Origin: a bacterium
GTDB taxonomy: Bacteria; Chloroflexota; Dormibacteria; Aeolococcales; Bog-877
Length of the DNA stretch: 45,896 nucleotides
Direction: 5' to 3'
Assembly: GCA_021801645.1 (NCBI GenBank)
Contig: JAJYXT010000077.1
Span: 1-45,896 of the forward strand
The notes beneath the pieces were generated by a model that worked only from the letters and a program-made list of their open reading frames with translations, did not search any database and was not told where the DNA came from. This document shows, one piece after another, positions 23,681 to 33,015 of the stretch. The stretch's first letter is position 1, and the number at the start of each line of letters is the position of its first letter. The translations under genes and the position numbers were made by a program.

Positions 23681-26227
23681 TCAGGCTTCCTCCGGGAGCT
23701 TTTCCAGGATGTTACGCAACTCCCGAAGGGCGGCGGCGTGCTCCCCCTCCGGCAGGGTGCCCTGACCGAGCTCGGGCCGTCCGCCGCCGGCGCCCCCGAG
23801 CGCGGAGCAAACCGCCCTGGCCAGCTCACCGGCGGCCAGCCCCCGGCCGGTCAGCTCAGGCCCCAGCAGGATCAGCAGCGTACCGCCGGCCAGGACCGCC
23901 GCGCTCCGGCTGGGGGACTGCCCCGCCAGCCGTTCACCCAGCCGACGCATCTCGGCGCGCTCCATAGGAAGCGGTGAGTCGTGCACCGGCAACCCCCCTC
24001 CGGGGAAGGGCAGGGAGATCTCGCCGCCCCCGCGCCCCTGGGAGGCCTCCCGCAGCGCCCGCTCCAGCCCCCTGGCGCGGTCGCGCAGGGTGGCCACCCG
24101 GCCAGGAACCTCGGCCGGTGGGCTGCCCAGGGCGATAGCGGCCTGCTGTATCAGCTCCCGCTGGGCCTCCCACCACCGTTCGGCCGCGGGTCCAGCTCGG
24201 AGCTCGAGGCGGCGCAGGCCCTGTCCCACGCTCCTCTCACCGGTGAGCACCACCGCACCCAGCTGACCGCTGGCGGCGACGTGGGTGCCGCCGCACAGCT
24301 CCCGGGAGAATCCCAGGAAGCTGACCACCCGGACCGGCTCCCGGTAGGTCTCCCCCTCGAGGGCGATGGCCCCGCTGCTCCTGGCCTCCTCCAGGGTGAG
24401 CAGCTCCACCCGCCGGGGCAGGTCCCGCCGGACAGCGTCGTTGACCCGCCTCTCCACCTGCAACAACTCCTCCGGGGTGAGCGGCCGGGACCAGCTGAAG
24501 TCGAAGGTGGCATGGTCGGGGGTCACCAGCGATCCGCGCTGGGCCACCTCGGGACCGAGCACCAGCCTCAGGGCGGCGTTCACCAGGTGGGTGGCGGAGT
24601 GGTGCGAGGCACAGCCCAGGCGGTGGTCCTGGTCAACCTCGGCCCGGACCGCCAGCCCGGGCTTCAGCTGCCCCGAGGTGACCAGGCAGCGGACCAGCTG
24701 AGACCGCTGCCCTCCGGGCTGGGTGTCCTCGACCTCCGCCGAGCCTCCCGGCCAGGTCAGCCGGCCGCGGTCCCCCACCTGCCCTCCGCCCTCCGGATAG
24801 AAGGGGCTCCGATCCAGGACCACCTCTCCCCTCCCCCCCGGGTCCAGCCCCTCCACCGGGTGTCCCCCGGCGAGGACCAGCTCCACTTGAGCGTCGACCT
24901 CGAGCTGTTCGTAGCCCACGAACTCGCTGGCCGGAAGGGCGGGCAGGTCGGTACCGGCGGGGCCGCGGCCCCGCTGCCGCTGCTCCTCCAGGAGCCGCTC
25001 GAACCCCTCGGTGTCGACCTCCAGCCCGCGGGAGGCCGCCAGGTCCCTGGTCAATTCGATGGGGAAACCGAAGGTGTCGTGGAGGCGGAAGGCGTCGGCC
25101 GCCGTGATCCCGGACCCCTGGGCCGCCAGGCGCAGGAACAGCCCCAGCCCCCGATCCAGCACCTCGGCGAACCTGGCCTCCTCCTCCCGGAGAACTGATT
25201 CGAGCTCGCCCACCTGCCCCGTGAGCTGGGGCATTGGCCCCGCCAGGATCTGGGCCACCACCCGAGCGGCCGGAGCCAGCCCGCCGGCCAACTCCAGAGC
25301 CTGGGCGCTCACCAGGGCCCGGCGGACCAGGCGGCGCAGTACATACCCCCGGCCCTCGTTGGAGGGCCTCACCCCGTCCGAGATCAGGGCGCAGGCTCCC
25401 CTGGCGTGGTCGGCGAGGATCCAGAGGTGGCGGCGCCCCACCGCCTCACCCAGCTGGGCCAGGGCCCCCGCCCGACCGCGAAAGTCCTCCACCAGGGGGG
25501 CGAAGAGGTCGGTCTCGAAGATGGACTGCTTCCCCTGCACCACCCGGGTGATGCGTTCCAGCCCCATCCCGGTATCCACCCCGGGTCGGGGCAGGGGAAC
25601 CGATGTGCCGTCGGGCAGGCGCTCGGAGTCCATGAACACGAGGTTCCAGATCTCCAGGTAGCGTTCGCCCCGCCCCGGGCTTTCCTCCGGAGCGCTGCCG
25701 AACTCGGGACCGAGGTCGTAGTAGATCTCCGAGTCCACCCCGAATGGGCCGGTCGGCCCCGCCTGCCAGTAGTTGTCCTCCAGGGCGACGATCCGCTCCG
25801 GGCCCACCCCGGCCACCTCCCGCCACAGCCGCTCCGACAGCTCGTCCGAGGGGTGGATGCTGAAGTGCAGCCGATCGGGGTCGAGGCCCATCTCCGCGGT
25901 CAGGAACCGGTGAGCGTAGCGGATCGCCTCCTCTTTGAAGTAGGACCCGAAGCTGAAGTTCCCGAGCATCTCAAAGAAGGTGTCATGCCGGGTGCTGTTC
26001 CCCACCTCCTCGATGTCCACCGCCCGGAAGGCGCGCTGACAGGAAGTGAGCCGGGGCGCCGGGGGTTGCTTTCGCCCCAGGAAATAAGGCTTGAAGGGCA
26101 CCATGCCGGCGCCCACCAAGAGCAGGCTGGGATCGTCCTCCGGCACCAGCGAGGCGCTGGGCACCAGGAGGTGGTCCCGAGCCTGGAAGTACTCTAAAAA
26201 ACGCGTGCGGATCTGCGAACTGAGCAA
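23681..26227 (-). CDS. alaS: Alanyl-tRNA synthetase
   Basis: AlaRS charges tRNA-Ala. All expected parts are visible: the class II catalytic core (FFEMLGNFSFGSYFKEEAI, then GMGLERI), the editing domain with HHSATHLVNAAL and ELCGGTHV carrying its zinc-binding His and Cys, and a C-terminal C-Ala domain (GGGRPELGQGTLPEG). I chose the TTG at 26227 (848 residues), which gives LSSQIRTRFLEYFQ as the usual start. A TTG at 26281 would overlap the sigma gene. TAGAAT at 26257-26262 could be a weak -10 for a separate promoter. No T-box leader is visible. Confidence 0.93.
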   Translation of the reverse strand: MLSSQIRTRFLEYFQARDHLLVPSASLVPEDDPSLLLVGAGMVPFKPYFLGRKQPPAPRLTSCQRAFRAVDIEEVGNSTRHDTFFEMLGNFSFGSYFKEEAIRYAHRFLTAEMGLDPDRLHFSIHPSDELSERLWREVAGVGPERIVALEDNYWQAGPTGPFGVDSEIYYDLGPEFGSAPEESPGRGERYLEIWNLVFMDSERLPDGTSVPLPRPGVDTGMGLERITRVVQGKQSIFETDLFAPLVEDFRGRAGALAQLGEAVGRRHLWILADHARGACALISDGVRPSNEGRGYVLRRLVRRALVSAQALELAGGLAPAARVVAQILAGPMPQLTGQVGELESVLREEEARFAEVLDRGLGLFLRLAAQGSGITAADAFRLHDTFGFPIELTRDLAASRGLEVDTEGFERLLEEQRQRGRGPAGTDLPALPASEFVGYEQLEVDAQVELVLAGGHPVEGLDPGGRGEVVLDRSPFYPEGGGQVGDRGRLTWPGGSAEVEDTQPGGQRSQLVRCLVTSGQLKPGLAVRAEVDQDHRLGCASHHSATHLVNAALRLVLGPEVAQRGSLVTPDHATFDFSWSRPLTPEELLQVERRVNDAVRRDLPRRVELLTLEEARSSGAIALEGETYREPVRVVSFLGFSRELCGGTHVAASGQLGAVVLTGERSVGQGLRRLELRAGPAAERWWEAQRELIQQAAIALGSPPAEVPGRVATLRDRARGLERALREASQGRGGGEISLPFPGGGLPVHDSPLPMERAEMRRLGERLAGQSPSRSAAVLAGGTLLILLGPELTGRGLAAGELARAVCSALGGAGGGRPELGQGTLPEGEHAAALRELRNILEKLPEEA

Positions 26228-26277
26228 GTGGTCCCCATCCCTGGCAGGTCGGCTGGATTCTAACAGCCACCCGGGGC

Positions 26278-27054
26278 TCAACCCTCGAGGGGCATCTCAC
26301 GCCGCAGGCGGTCGAGGGCCGCCCGCTGCAGCCGGCTGACGTGCATCTGGCTGATCCCCAGGCGGCGGGCCACCTCTGTCTGAGGCAGCTGGTCAACGAA
26401 GCGGAGGATCATGATCTCCTGCTCGCGAGGGGTCAGGTGGCGCAGGGCCGTGCCCAGGACGTTCTGGAGCTCGATCCGGTCCAGATTCTGGTCCTCCACG
26501 CCCACCCGGTCGCCCACCTCCTGGTCCTCGTCCGCCCCCTGGGCCGGAGCGTCCAGGGAGACGGCGCGGTGGGCCGGCCCGGCCTCCAGAGCCTGGAGCA
26601 CCTCGTCCGGCTCCAGCTCCAGCTCCTTGGCGATCTCCGCCACCGTGGGGCTGCGACCCAGCCGCTGGGCCATCTCCTGCTGCACCCGGACCACCTTGGC
26701 GTAGGTCTCCTGAAGCCGCCGAGGAACCCGGACCGCCCAGCTCTTGTCGCGGAAGTAGCGCTTTATCTCCCCCAGGATGGTGGGGGTGGCGAAGGTGGTG
26801 AACTCCAACCCGAGACCGGGGTCGAACCGCTCAATGGCCGAGATCAGCCCGAGGAAGCCCACCTGCTCCAGGTCCTCCAGCGGCTCGCCGCGGCCGGCGA
26901 AGCGGCGGGCCAGGGAGCGCACCAGCGCCTGGTACTGGTCCACCAGCCGCTCCCGAACCTCAGGGGTGTGGTGGAGGCGGTAGTCCTCGAAGAGGCGGTG
27001 CTGCAGGTCGCGGTCGTAGCGGGTGGGGCTGCTGCGGAACCCCGCCTCGGTCAC
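26278..27054 (-). CDS. RNA polymerase sigma factor, SigB/SigF-type
   Basis: A 258-residue sigma factor of the group 3 SigB/SigF/SigG type. Region 2 reads LVRSLARRFAGRGEPLEDLEQVGFLGLISAIERFDPGLGLEFTTFATPTILGEIKRYFRDKSWAVRVPRRLQE, the typical core. Region 3 follows (LGRSPTVAEIAKELEL) and region 4 ends with the helix-turn-helix TEVARRLGISQMHVSRLQRAALDRLR. Such factors control general stress or sporulation and are held by RsbW-like anti-sigma factors. The upstream gene encodes such a partner and overlaps by 4 bases. Confidence 0.9.
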   Translation of the reverse strand: MTEAGFRSSPTRYDRDLQHRLFEDYRLHHTPEVRERLVDQYQALVRSLARRFAGRGEPLEDLEQVGFLGLISAIERFDPGLGLEFTTFATPTILGEIKRYFRDKSWAVRVPRRLQETYAKVVRVQQEMAQRLGRSPTVAEIAKELELEPDEVLQALEAGPAHRAVSLDAPAQGADEDQEVGDRVGVEDQNLDRIELQNVLGTALRHLTPREQEIMILRFVDQLPQTEVARRLGISQMHVSRLQRAALDRLRREMPLEG

Positions 27055-27479
27055 CGCAGTCGATACTTGGCCAGACGGACGTGCAGAAGCCCGCTCCCCA
27101 CCGCCTGGAAGTCGACATCGTCGGCGAAGCAGCGGAGCATGTGGATGGCGAGATCCAACGCCTCCCGCTGGTCCCGGGTCCCGGAGGCGGCCGGGACCGG
27201 CTCACCGCGGCTGTGCAGGAGGCGCACATCCACGCGCAGGGCATCCTCTTGGACGTCGAAGGCGATGCGCACCCGGGCGTCCCTGAGGCCCGCGGCCAGC
27301 GCCACACCGATGGTGTGCTCGCAGGCCTCGGCGATGGCGATGTTGAGCTCCTCCAGCGCCTCCACCCCCAGCCCGGCCACGCTGGCCATGCCTGCCGCCG
27401 CTCGCTTGGCCACCACGATGTACTGGGGATCGGCGGGAATCCGCAACTCGCTCTGGGAGGCCGGTGCTGTACTCATCAC
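27051..27479 (-). CDS. RsbW/SpoIIAB-type anti-sigma factor, degenerate kinase
   Basis: A 142-residue protein with the HATPase_c_2 fold of RsbW/SpoIIAB anti-sigma factors, from the first strand LRIPADPQYI through the N-box helix to the last strand LLHVRLAKYRL. Its place directly before a SigB/F-type sigma gene supports the role. The ATP site looks damaged: the N-box EACEH keeps Glu but has His for the Mg-binding Asn, and no DxGxG box is visible. It probably binds the sigma factor without phosphorylating a partner. No STAS antagonist is adjacent. GTG at 27479 and ATG at 27476 are both possible starts. Confidence 0.75.
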   Translation of the reverse strand: MMSTAPASQSELRIPADPQYIVVAKRAAAGMASVAGLGVEALEELNIAIAEACEHTIGVALAAGLRDARVRIAFDVQEDALRVDVRLLHSRGEPVPAASGTRDQREALDLAIHMLRCFADDVDFQAVGSGLLHVRLAKYRLR

Positions 27480-27487
27480 CTCAGTAC

Positions 27488-27513
27488 ATCCCCTAATGAG
27501 GAGCTCCCCAAAC
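27488..27513 (-). promoter_or_regulatory. SigB/SigF-like promoter of the anti-sigma/sigma operon
   Basis: On the minus strand, GTTT (27513-27510) is separated by 16 bases from GGGGAT (27493-27488). The SigB/SigF consensus is GTTT-N13-17-GGGTAT, so one base differs. The start of transcription would fall at about 27481, only a few bases before the start codon, giving a near-leaderless message. Autoregulation of the operon would be expected. Confidence 0.45.
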
Positions 27514-27716
27514 CCAAGGGCCCGGGGTTACCCGCCGGCCTGGTTCCGATCCCTGCACCACCAGGTGGGTGCGCCGCACGCGGCTTTCCACTTCCCCCCA
27601 AGGAGGCTTGTGGGCCACCAGCTCTGTTGGCGCTCCCGGGAAATTCATCACTAGGGTCGGGCGCTGGCGTTCGGCGGGGCCCCGGGCCGCCTCCAAGGTA
27701 GCAGATGGCCGGCGGC

Positions 27717-29492
27717 TCAGCTCGGGGCCCGAGGCGCGGCCAGCCTCAGCCCCACCTCGGCCAGCTGCGCCTCCGCCACCCGGGTGGGGGCCCCGGTCAT
27801 GGGGTCCGCCCCCGTCTGGGTCTTGGGGAAGGCGATCACCTCGCGGATGGAGCTCTCCCCCAGCCCCACCATCACCATCCGGTCGATGCCGGCGGCGAAC
27901 CCCCCATGGGGCGGCGGGCCATAGCGAAAGGCCTCGATGAGGAAACCGAACTTGGTCGCCACCTCGGCCTCGGTGAGGCCGAGCACCGAGAAGATCTCCG
28001 CCTGCTGGCGGGGATCGGTTATGCGCAGGGATCCCGATCCCAGCTCCACCCCGTTGCAGACGATGTCATAGGCGCGGGAGCGGACCTTCTCGGGCTCCGT
28101 GCGCAGCAGACCCCAGTCATCCGGGTGCGGCTGGGTAAAGGGGTGGTGCATGGGCGACACCTCACCAGTCCGGGGGTCGCGCTCGAAGAGGGGGAACTCG
28201 GTCACCCAGAGGAAGTCGAACCGCCCCTCGGGGATCCACCCCAGCCGCCGCGCCGCGTGCAGCCGCACCTGCCCCAGCGACACCAGCGCCGTCTGCCGCG
28301 GGCCGGCAGTGAACAGGACCAGATCCCCAGCGGCCAGCCCCAACTCCCGGCGGAGGCGCTCCGCCTCCCCCTCGCTGAGGAACTTGGAGATGCCGCCCTC
28401 CAGGCCGGAGTCGCGCTGCCAGCAGTAGGCCAGCCCCTGGGCCCCATAGGTCCGGGCCACCTCCAGGAAGGCGCCCTCGAGCTCCCCCCTGGTCAGCTGG
28501 GCGCCGCCGGGCACCCGCAGCGCCACCACGGCGCCGCCCTGGTCCAGAGCCCTGCGGAACACCTGGAACTCGCTGGCGGTGAAAACCGGGGAGACCTCCA
28601 GGAGCTCGTTCCCGAAGCGGGTGTCCGGCTTGTCGGAGCCGTACCGGCGCATCGCCTCGGCGAAGGGGAGACGCGGCCAGGGGGTGGGTGGGGTCAACTG
28701 GAAGGCCGCCTCCCAAGCCGCTGACACCATCTCCTCCAGCACCGCGTAGACCTCCTCCTCCTCCACGAAGGACATCTCCAGGTCGAGCTGGGTGAATTCG
28801 AACTGGCGGTCGGCCCGCAGGTCCTCGTCCCGCCAGCAGCGGGCGATCTGCAGGTAGCGATCGAAGCCGCCCACCATGGAGAGCTGCTTGTAGAGCTGGG
28901 GCGACTGCGGTAGGGCCCAGACGTGGCCCGGCCAGAGCCGGCTGGGTATGAGGAAGTCGCGAGCCCCCTCGGGGGTGCTGGGGACCATGGTGGGGGTCTC
29001 GATCTCGACGAACCCGAGACGGTCCCCGGCGTCCCGCAGAGCCTTGATGAAGCGGTGGCGGGCGCGCAGGTTGCGCTGCATCCTCGGCCGGCGCAGGTCC
29101 AGGTAGCGGTACTGGAGGCGAACGCGCTCGTCCGCCCCCGCCTCGTCGCCAACCCCAAGGGGCATCGCCTGGGCCTGGGCCAGAACCTCGCAGCGGTCCA
29201 CTCTCACCTCGACCGCGCCGGTGGGTAGGTTGGGGTTCTCGCTCCCCTCCGGCCGCCGTGCCACCACCCCCTCGACCCGGATCACCCACTCAAGGCGGCA
29301 GCGCTCGGCAACCTGCTTGGCTTCTGGGGCGATCTCGGGGTTGAAGGTGAGCTGGACCACCCCGGTGTGGTCCCGCAGGTCGATGAAGGTCAGCCCGCCA
29401 TGGTCGCGGCGGTGGTTCACCCAACCCGCCAGAATCACCCGGCGGCCCTCGTCGGAAGCCGAGGGGGCCCCGCACATCGTTCGACCCTTCAA
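27717..29492 (-). CDS. aspS: Aspartyl-tRNA synthetase, probably non-discriminating
   Basis: A 591-residue bacterial-type AspRS: OB-fold anticodon domain ([14 protein letters not shown]), class II core with the motif 2 [25 protein letters not shown], the GAD insertion domain, and motif 3 ([26 protein letters not shown]). The TTG at 29492 overlaps the hisS stop as TTGA and yields the RTxxCG N-terminal motif, so I prefer it over the ATG at 29477. With that start, residues 31 and 83 are His and Gly, which in Pseudomonas aeruginosa mark the non-discriminating form that also charges tRNA-Asn. Confidence 0.93.
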   Translation of the reverse strand: MKGRTMCGAPSASDEGRRVILAGWVNHRRDHGGLTFIDLRDHTGVVQLTFNPEIAPEAKQVAERCRLEWVIRVEGVVARRPEGSENPNLPTGAVEVRVDRCEVLAQAQAMPLGVGDEAGADERVRLQYRYLDLRRPRMQRNLRARHRFIKALRDAGDRLGFVEIETPTMVPSTPEGARDFLIPSRLWPGHVWALPQSPQLYKQLSMVGGFDRYLQIARCWRDEDLRADRQFEFTQLDLEMSFVEEEEVYAVLEEMVSAAWEAAFQLTPPTPWPRLPFAEAMRRYGSDKPDTRFGNELLEVSPVFTASEFQVFRRALDQGGAVVALRVPGGAQLTRGELEGAFLEVARTYGAQGLAYCWQRDSGLEGGISKFLSEGEAERLRRELGLAAGDLVLFTAGPRQTALVSLGQVRLHAARRLGWIPEGRFDFLWVTEFPLFERDPRTGEVSPMHHPFTQPHPDDWGLLRTEPEKVRSRAYDIVCNGVELGSGSLRITDPRQQAEIFSVLGLTEAEVATKFGFLIEAFRYGPPPHGGFAAGIDRMVMVGLGESSIREVIAFPKTQTGADPMTGAPTRVAEAQLAEVGLRLAAPRAPS

Positions 29493-30775
29493 CTCGCCCC
29501 CTCCTCGGCCAACTCAGCGCTGCTCAGCAGCTCCCGGATGCGCCCCTCAACACCTTCGAGGGGAAGACTCTCCTGCGTTCGACCGGCCATCCTCCGGATG
29601 GTCACCGTCCGCGCCCGAAGCTCCGATTCTCCCAGGATCAGCGCCAGCCGCACCCCCGAGCGCTCGGCGAAGGAGAGCTTGCCCCGCAGCCCGCGGGCCC
29701 CGGCGTCCAGCAGCACCGACAGCCCGGCCCGGCGAAGGCGGTCGGCGAGGGCCACGGCCGCCTTGCTGTCCGCGGGGGGTGCGCTGAGGACCGCCACCTC
29801 GGGCCTCCCCGGCTCCGGTGCCGGCGCCGAGATCATGGCCACCCTCTCCAGCCCGGCGGCAAAGCCCACCCCCGGGAGCGGTGGATACCCCAGCAGCTCC
29901 GAGAGCCCGTCGTAGCGGCCCCCGCCGAAGAGCGCGTTCTGGGCCCCGGCCAGCTCCTGGTGCCAGACCTCGAAGGCGGTCCGCGCGTAGTAGTCCAGGC
30001 CACGGACCAGCCGGTGGTTCACCGCGAAGGGGATCCCCAGCGCTGAAAGGGCCTCCTGGACCCGATCGAAGGCCGCCCGGCACTCGGAGCAGAGGTAGTC
30101 GATGGTCCTGGGCGCTCGGTCCAGGAGACCATCGTCCGCCAGCTCCTTGCTGTCCAGCACCCGGAGCGGGTTGCGGCGCAGGCGCTCGCGGTCCAGCTCG
30201 GGCAGGGCCGCCATCTGCGGCTCAAAGAACTCCAGCAGGGCCGCCCGGTACGTGGGGCGGCACTCGCGATCTCCCAGGGAGTTCAGCTGCAGGCTGGTGC
30301 CGCTGATCCCCAGCCGCTCCAGCCACCTCCAGGCCAGCCCGATGACCTCGGCGTCCACCTCCGGCTCGGACTCCCCGAGGACCTCGACGCCGAACTGATG
30401 GAACTGGCGATACCGCCCCTTGCCTGGCCGGTCGTAGCGGAACATCGGGCCGGCGTAGGAGACGCGCACCGGGAGCGGTTCCTGGCGCAGCGGGGACTCC
30501 CAGAAGGCCCGGACCACGGGTGCCGTTCCCTCCGGGCGGAGGGTCAGGGAGCGCCCACCCCGGTCGGGGAAGGTGTACATCTCGCGGGTGACCACATCAG
30601 TGGCCTCCCCGACACCCCGGACGAACAGATCGGTGGACTCAAAGATGGGCGTCTCGATCTGCCGGTAACCGTGGGCCGCGGCCACCTGGAGCCCAGCCGC
30701 CAGCACCCGCTTGAGGCGCGCCAAGGGCTCGGGCAGCAGGTCCTCCGTGCCCCGTGGTCGCGAGATTCCAGCCAC
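29489..30775 (-). CDS. hisS: Histidyl-tRNA synthetase
   Basis: A 428-residue class II synthetase. Motif 1 includes ETPIFESTDLFVRGVGEATDVVTREMYTF, motif 2 is RYDRPGKGRYRQFHQFGVE, the histidine-A segment is VRGLDYYARTAFEVW, and motif 3 is GGGRYDGLSELLG with GFAAGLERV. The C-terminal anticodon domain is present. It lies 32 bases after relA in the relA-hisS-aspS order found in many Gram-positive lineages. Confidence 0.94.
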   Translation of the reverse strand: MAGISRPRGTEDLLPEPLARLKRVLAAGLQVAAAHGYRQIETPIFESTDLFVRGVGEATDVVTREMYTFPDRGGRSLTLRPEGTAPVVRAFWESPLRQEPLPVRVSYAGPMFRYDRPGKGRYRQFHQFGVEVLGESEPEVDAEVIGLAWRWLERLGISGTSLQLNSLGDRECRPTYRAALLEFFEPQMAALPELDRERLRRNPLRVLDSKELADDGLLDRAPRTIDYLCSECRAAFDRVQEALSALGIPFAVNHRLVRGLDYYARTAFEVWHQELAGAQNALFGGGRYDGLSELLGYPPLPGVGFAAGLERVAMISAPAPEPGRPEVAVLSAPPADSKAAVALADRLRRAGLSVLLDAGARGLRGKLSFAERSGVRLALILGESELRARTVTIRRMAGRTQESLPLEGVEGRIRELLSSAELAEEGAS

Positions 30776-30807
30776 TGCCTAGTTGAGTCTACCGGGCCAG
30801 GTGCCGA

Positions 30808-32964
30808 TCACCCGGCCTCCCGGACCACCTGAACCACGTCGCGCACCCCCTCCAACCGCTCCAAGAGCCGGCTCAGCTCGGTTAGGCTGGTGACCTCTAC
30901 CACCGTGGAGATCACCGCCTGGTTGCGCCCCTCCACCTCCACCGCCGCCCCGCTGAGGTTGACCTTGCTCTCGGCGATCGCGGTGGCCACGTCCCGGAGC
31001 AGCCCGGTCCGGTCCCTCCCCTCGATACGCAGCCGGACGGGGTACACCTGGCGGCTGTCCCGGTCCCACTCCACCTCCACCAGCCGCCGAGGGTCGGCGG
31101 CGTTGACCACGTTCACGCAGTCCGCCCGGTGCACCGAGACTCCCCGGCCCCGGGTCACGTAGCCGCGGATCGGCTCCCCGGGCACCGGCTTGCAGCAGCG
31201 GGCGACGGTGGTCAGAAGGTCGGTGAGCCCCGCCACCCGGACCCCCCCGCTGGGGCTGGGACGCGACACCAAAGGGATGGCTGGACCGGAGACGGGTTGC
31301 GCTGCCGCCTCCTCCCCGGCAGCCCAGCGCAGAACCACCTGCCGGGCCGACAGCTCCCCGTACCCCAGGGCGGCGAAGAAGTCGGGCAGCTCGGGGATCC
31401 GGAACTCGCGAGCCAGCTCCTGCAGGCGGGCAGTGGGGATGGACTGGAGCTGGGCGCCGCGCATCCGCCGCAGCTCCCGATCCAGGAGCTCACGCCCCCG
31501 GGCGACGTTCTCCTCCCGGCGCTCCCGCTTGAACCATTGGCGGATCTTCTCCCGGGCGCTGCTGGTGCGGGCGAAGTTGAGCCAGTCACGGCTCGGGCCG
31601 TGGCGCTCCGACCTGGTGGTCAGGACCTCCACGATGTCCCCGTTCTGGAGGCGGTAATCCAGGGGCACCATGCGCGAATTGGCCTTGGCTCCCAGGCAGC
31701 GGTGGCCCACGTCGGTGTGGATCCGGTAGGCGAAGTCGATGGCGGTGGAGCCCGCGGGCAGCGAGAGGACGTCACCCTTGGGGGTGAAGACGAAGACCTC
31801 GTCCTGGAAGACGTCGAGCCGGACGTGCTCCACAAAGCGCTCGGCGTCCAGCACCTCCTTCTGCCACTCCAGCAGCGAGCGCAGCCAGCCGAACCCGGCG
31901 TCGAGGCGCTGGTCGGCCGGGGTGCCCTCCTTGTAGTGCCAGTGGGCGGCGATCCCCTCCTCGGCGGTGCGGTGCATCTCACGGGTGCGGATCTGGATCT
32001 CCACCGGCTCGCCGGCCTCACCCACGACCGTGGTGTGCAGCGACTGGTAACCATTGCCCTTGGGCATGGCGATGTAGTCCTTGAATCGGCCCGGGATCGG
32101 CTTCCACAGCGAGTGCACCACCCCGAGGGCGCCGTAGCAGGAGCGGACGTCCTCGCAGATGACCCGCAGGGCCACCAGGTCGTAGATCTCCCCGATGGAG
32201 CGCCCCCCCTGCTGCATCTTGCGGTAGACGCTGGTGATGTTCTTGGGACGCCCGGCCACCTCGGCGACCAGCCCATTGGCCTCCAGCTCCTGGAGCAGGC
32301 GCTCGCGGGCCAGCTCCAACGCGGTCTCCCGCTGGCGGCGCTGGGAGAGGATCTCCTGGCGCACCCGCTCATAGTTGTCATGGTCGAGAACCGAGAAGGC
32401 GAGGTCCTCCAGCTCCGCCTTCACCTGTCCCATCCCCAGCCGGTGGGCCAGGGGGGCGTAGATGTCCATCGTCTCCTGGGCGATCCGGCGTCGGCGCTCC
32501 TCGGGCAGGGGAGCGATGGTGCGCATGTTGTGCAGCCGGTCGGCCAGCTTGATCAGGACCACCCGCAGGTCCTCGGCCATGGCGATCAGCATCTTGCGGA
32601 TGTTCTCGGCCTGGACCTGGGCCTGCGAGTGCAGCTTGATCCGCCCCAGCTTGGTGACCCCCTGCACCAGCCGCTCCACCGACTCCCCGAACTCCTCGCG
32701 GATCTGCTCCGAACTGACCGCGGTGTCCTCCACGACATCGTGGAGGAGCGCGGCGGCCAGGGCATCCGGGTCCAGATGCATCTCGGCGAGCTGGACCGCG
32801 ACGGACAGCGGATGAGTGATGTAGGGCTCCCCGGAGAGCCGCATCTGCCCCTGGTGGGCGCGCTCCGCCAGCAGATAGGCGCGCTCCACCGTGGCCACCT
32901 CGGCGTCCCCCAGGTAGTCGAGCCGGGCGGCGAGATCAGCAAACTGGGTGCTCAATTCAGCCAT
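30808..32964 (-). CDS. relA: Bifunctional (p)ppGpp synthetase/hydrolase
   Basis: A 718-residue Rel/SpoT protein that makes and breaks the stringent-response alarmone (p)ppGpp. The HD hydrolase domain (HPLSVAVQLAEMHLDPDALAAALLHDVVEDT), the synthetase domain (NGYQSLHTTVVGEAGEPVEIQIRT), the TGS domain (FTPKGDVLSLPAGSTAIDFAY), a zinc-finger-like region and the C-terminal ACT domain are all visible. Both active sites look intact, so it is the long bifunctional form. It lies 51 bases downstream of the serine hydrolase. Confidence 0.94.
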   Translation of the reverse strand: MAELSTQFADLAARLDYLGDAEVATVERAYLLAERAHQGQMRLSGEPYITHPLSVAVQLAEMHLDPDALAAALLHDVVEDTAVSSEQIREEFGESVERLVQGVTKLGRIKLHSQAQVQAENIRKMLIAMAEDLRVVLIKLADRLHNMRTIAPLPEERRRRIAQETMDIYAPLAHRLGMGQVKAELEDLAFSVLDHDNYERVRQEILSQRRQRETALELARERLLQELEANGLVAEVAGRPKNITSVYRKMQQGGRSIGEIYDLVALRVICEDVRSCYGALGVVHSLWKPIPGRFKDYIAMPKGNGYQSLHTTVVGEAGEPVEIQIRTREMHRTAEEGIAAHWHYKEGTPADQRLDAGFGWLRSLLEWQKEVLDAERFVEHVRLDVFQDEVFVFTPKGDVLSLPAGSTAIDFAYRIHTDVGHRCLGAKANSRMVPLDYRLQNGDIVEVLTTRSERHGPSRDWLNFARTSSAREKIRQWFKRERREENVARGRELLDRELRRMRGAQLQSIPTARLQELAREFRIPELPDFFAALGYGELSARQVVLRWAAGEEAAAQPVSGPAIPLVSRPSPSGGVRVAGLTDLLTTVARCCKPVPGEPIRGYVTRGRGVSVHRADCVNVVNAADPRRLVEVEWDRDSRQVYPVRLRIEGRDRTGLLRDVATAIAESKVNLSGAAVEVEGRNQAVISTVVEVTSLTELSRLLERLEGVRDVVQVVREAG

Positions 32965-33015
32965 TTTAGGGTGGACCTAGCCGCCGAGCCCCAGCCGCCG
33001 GCACCAGGGACTGGG

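Noticed and set aside
21544-23967. Plus-strand open frame of 807 codons
   Set aside because: Antisense to the gp47-like and FtsA/PilM-like genes, with no recognisable domain.
27480-27716. T-box or other small RNA between aspS and the anti-sigma gene
   Set aside because: No T-box consensus or known RNA structure visible; the stretch lies downstream of aspS rather than upstream.
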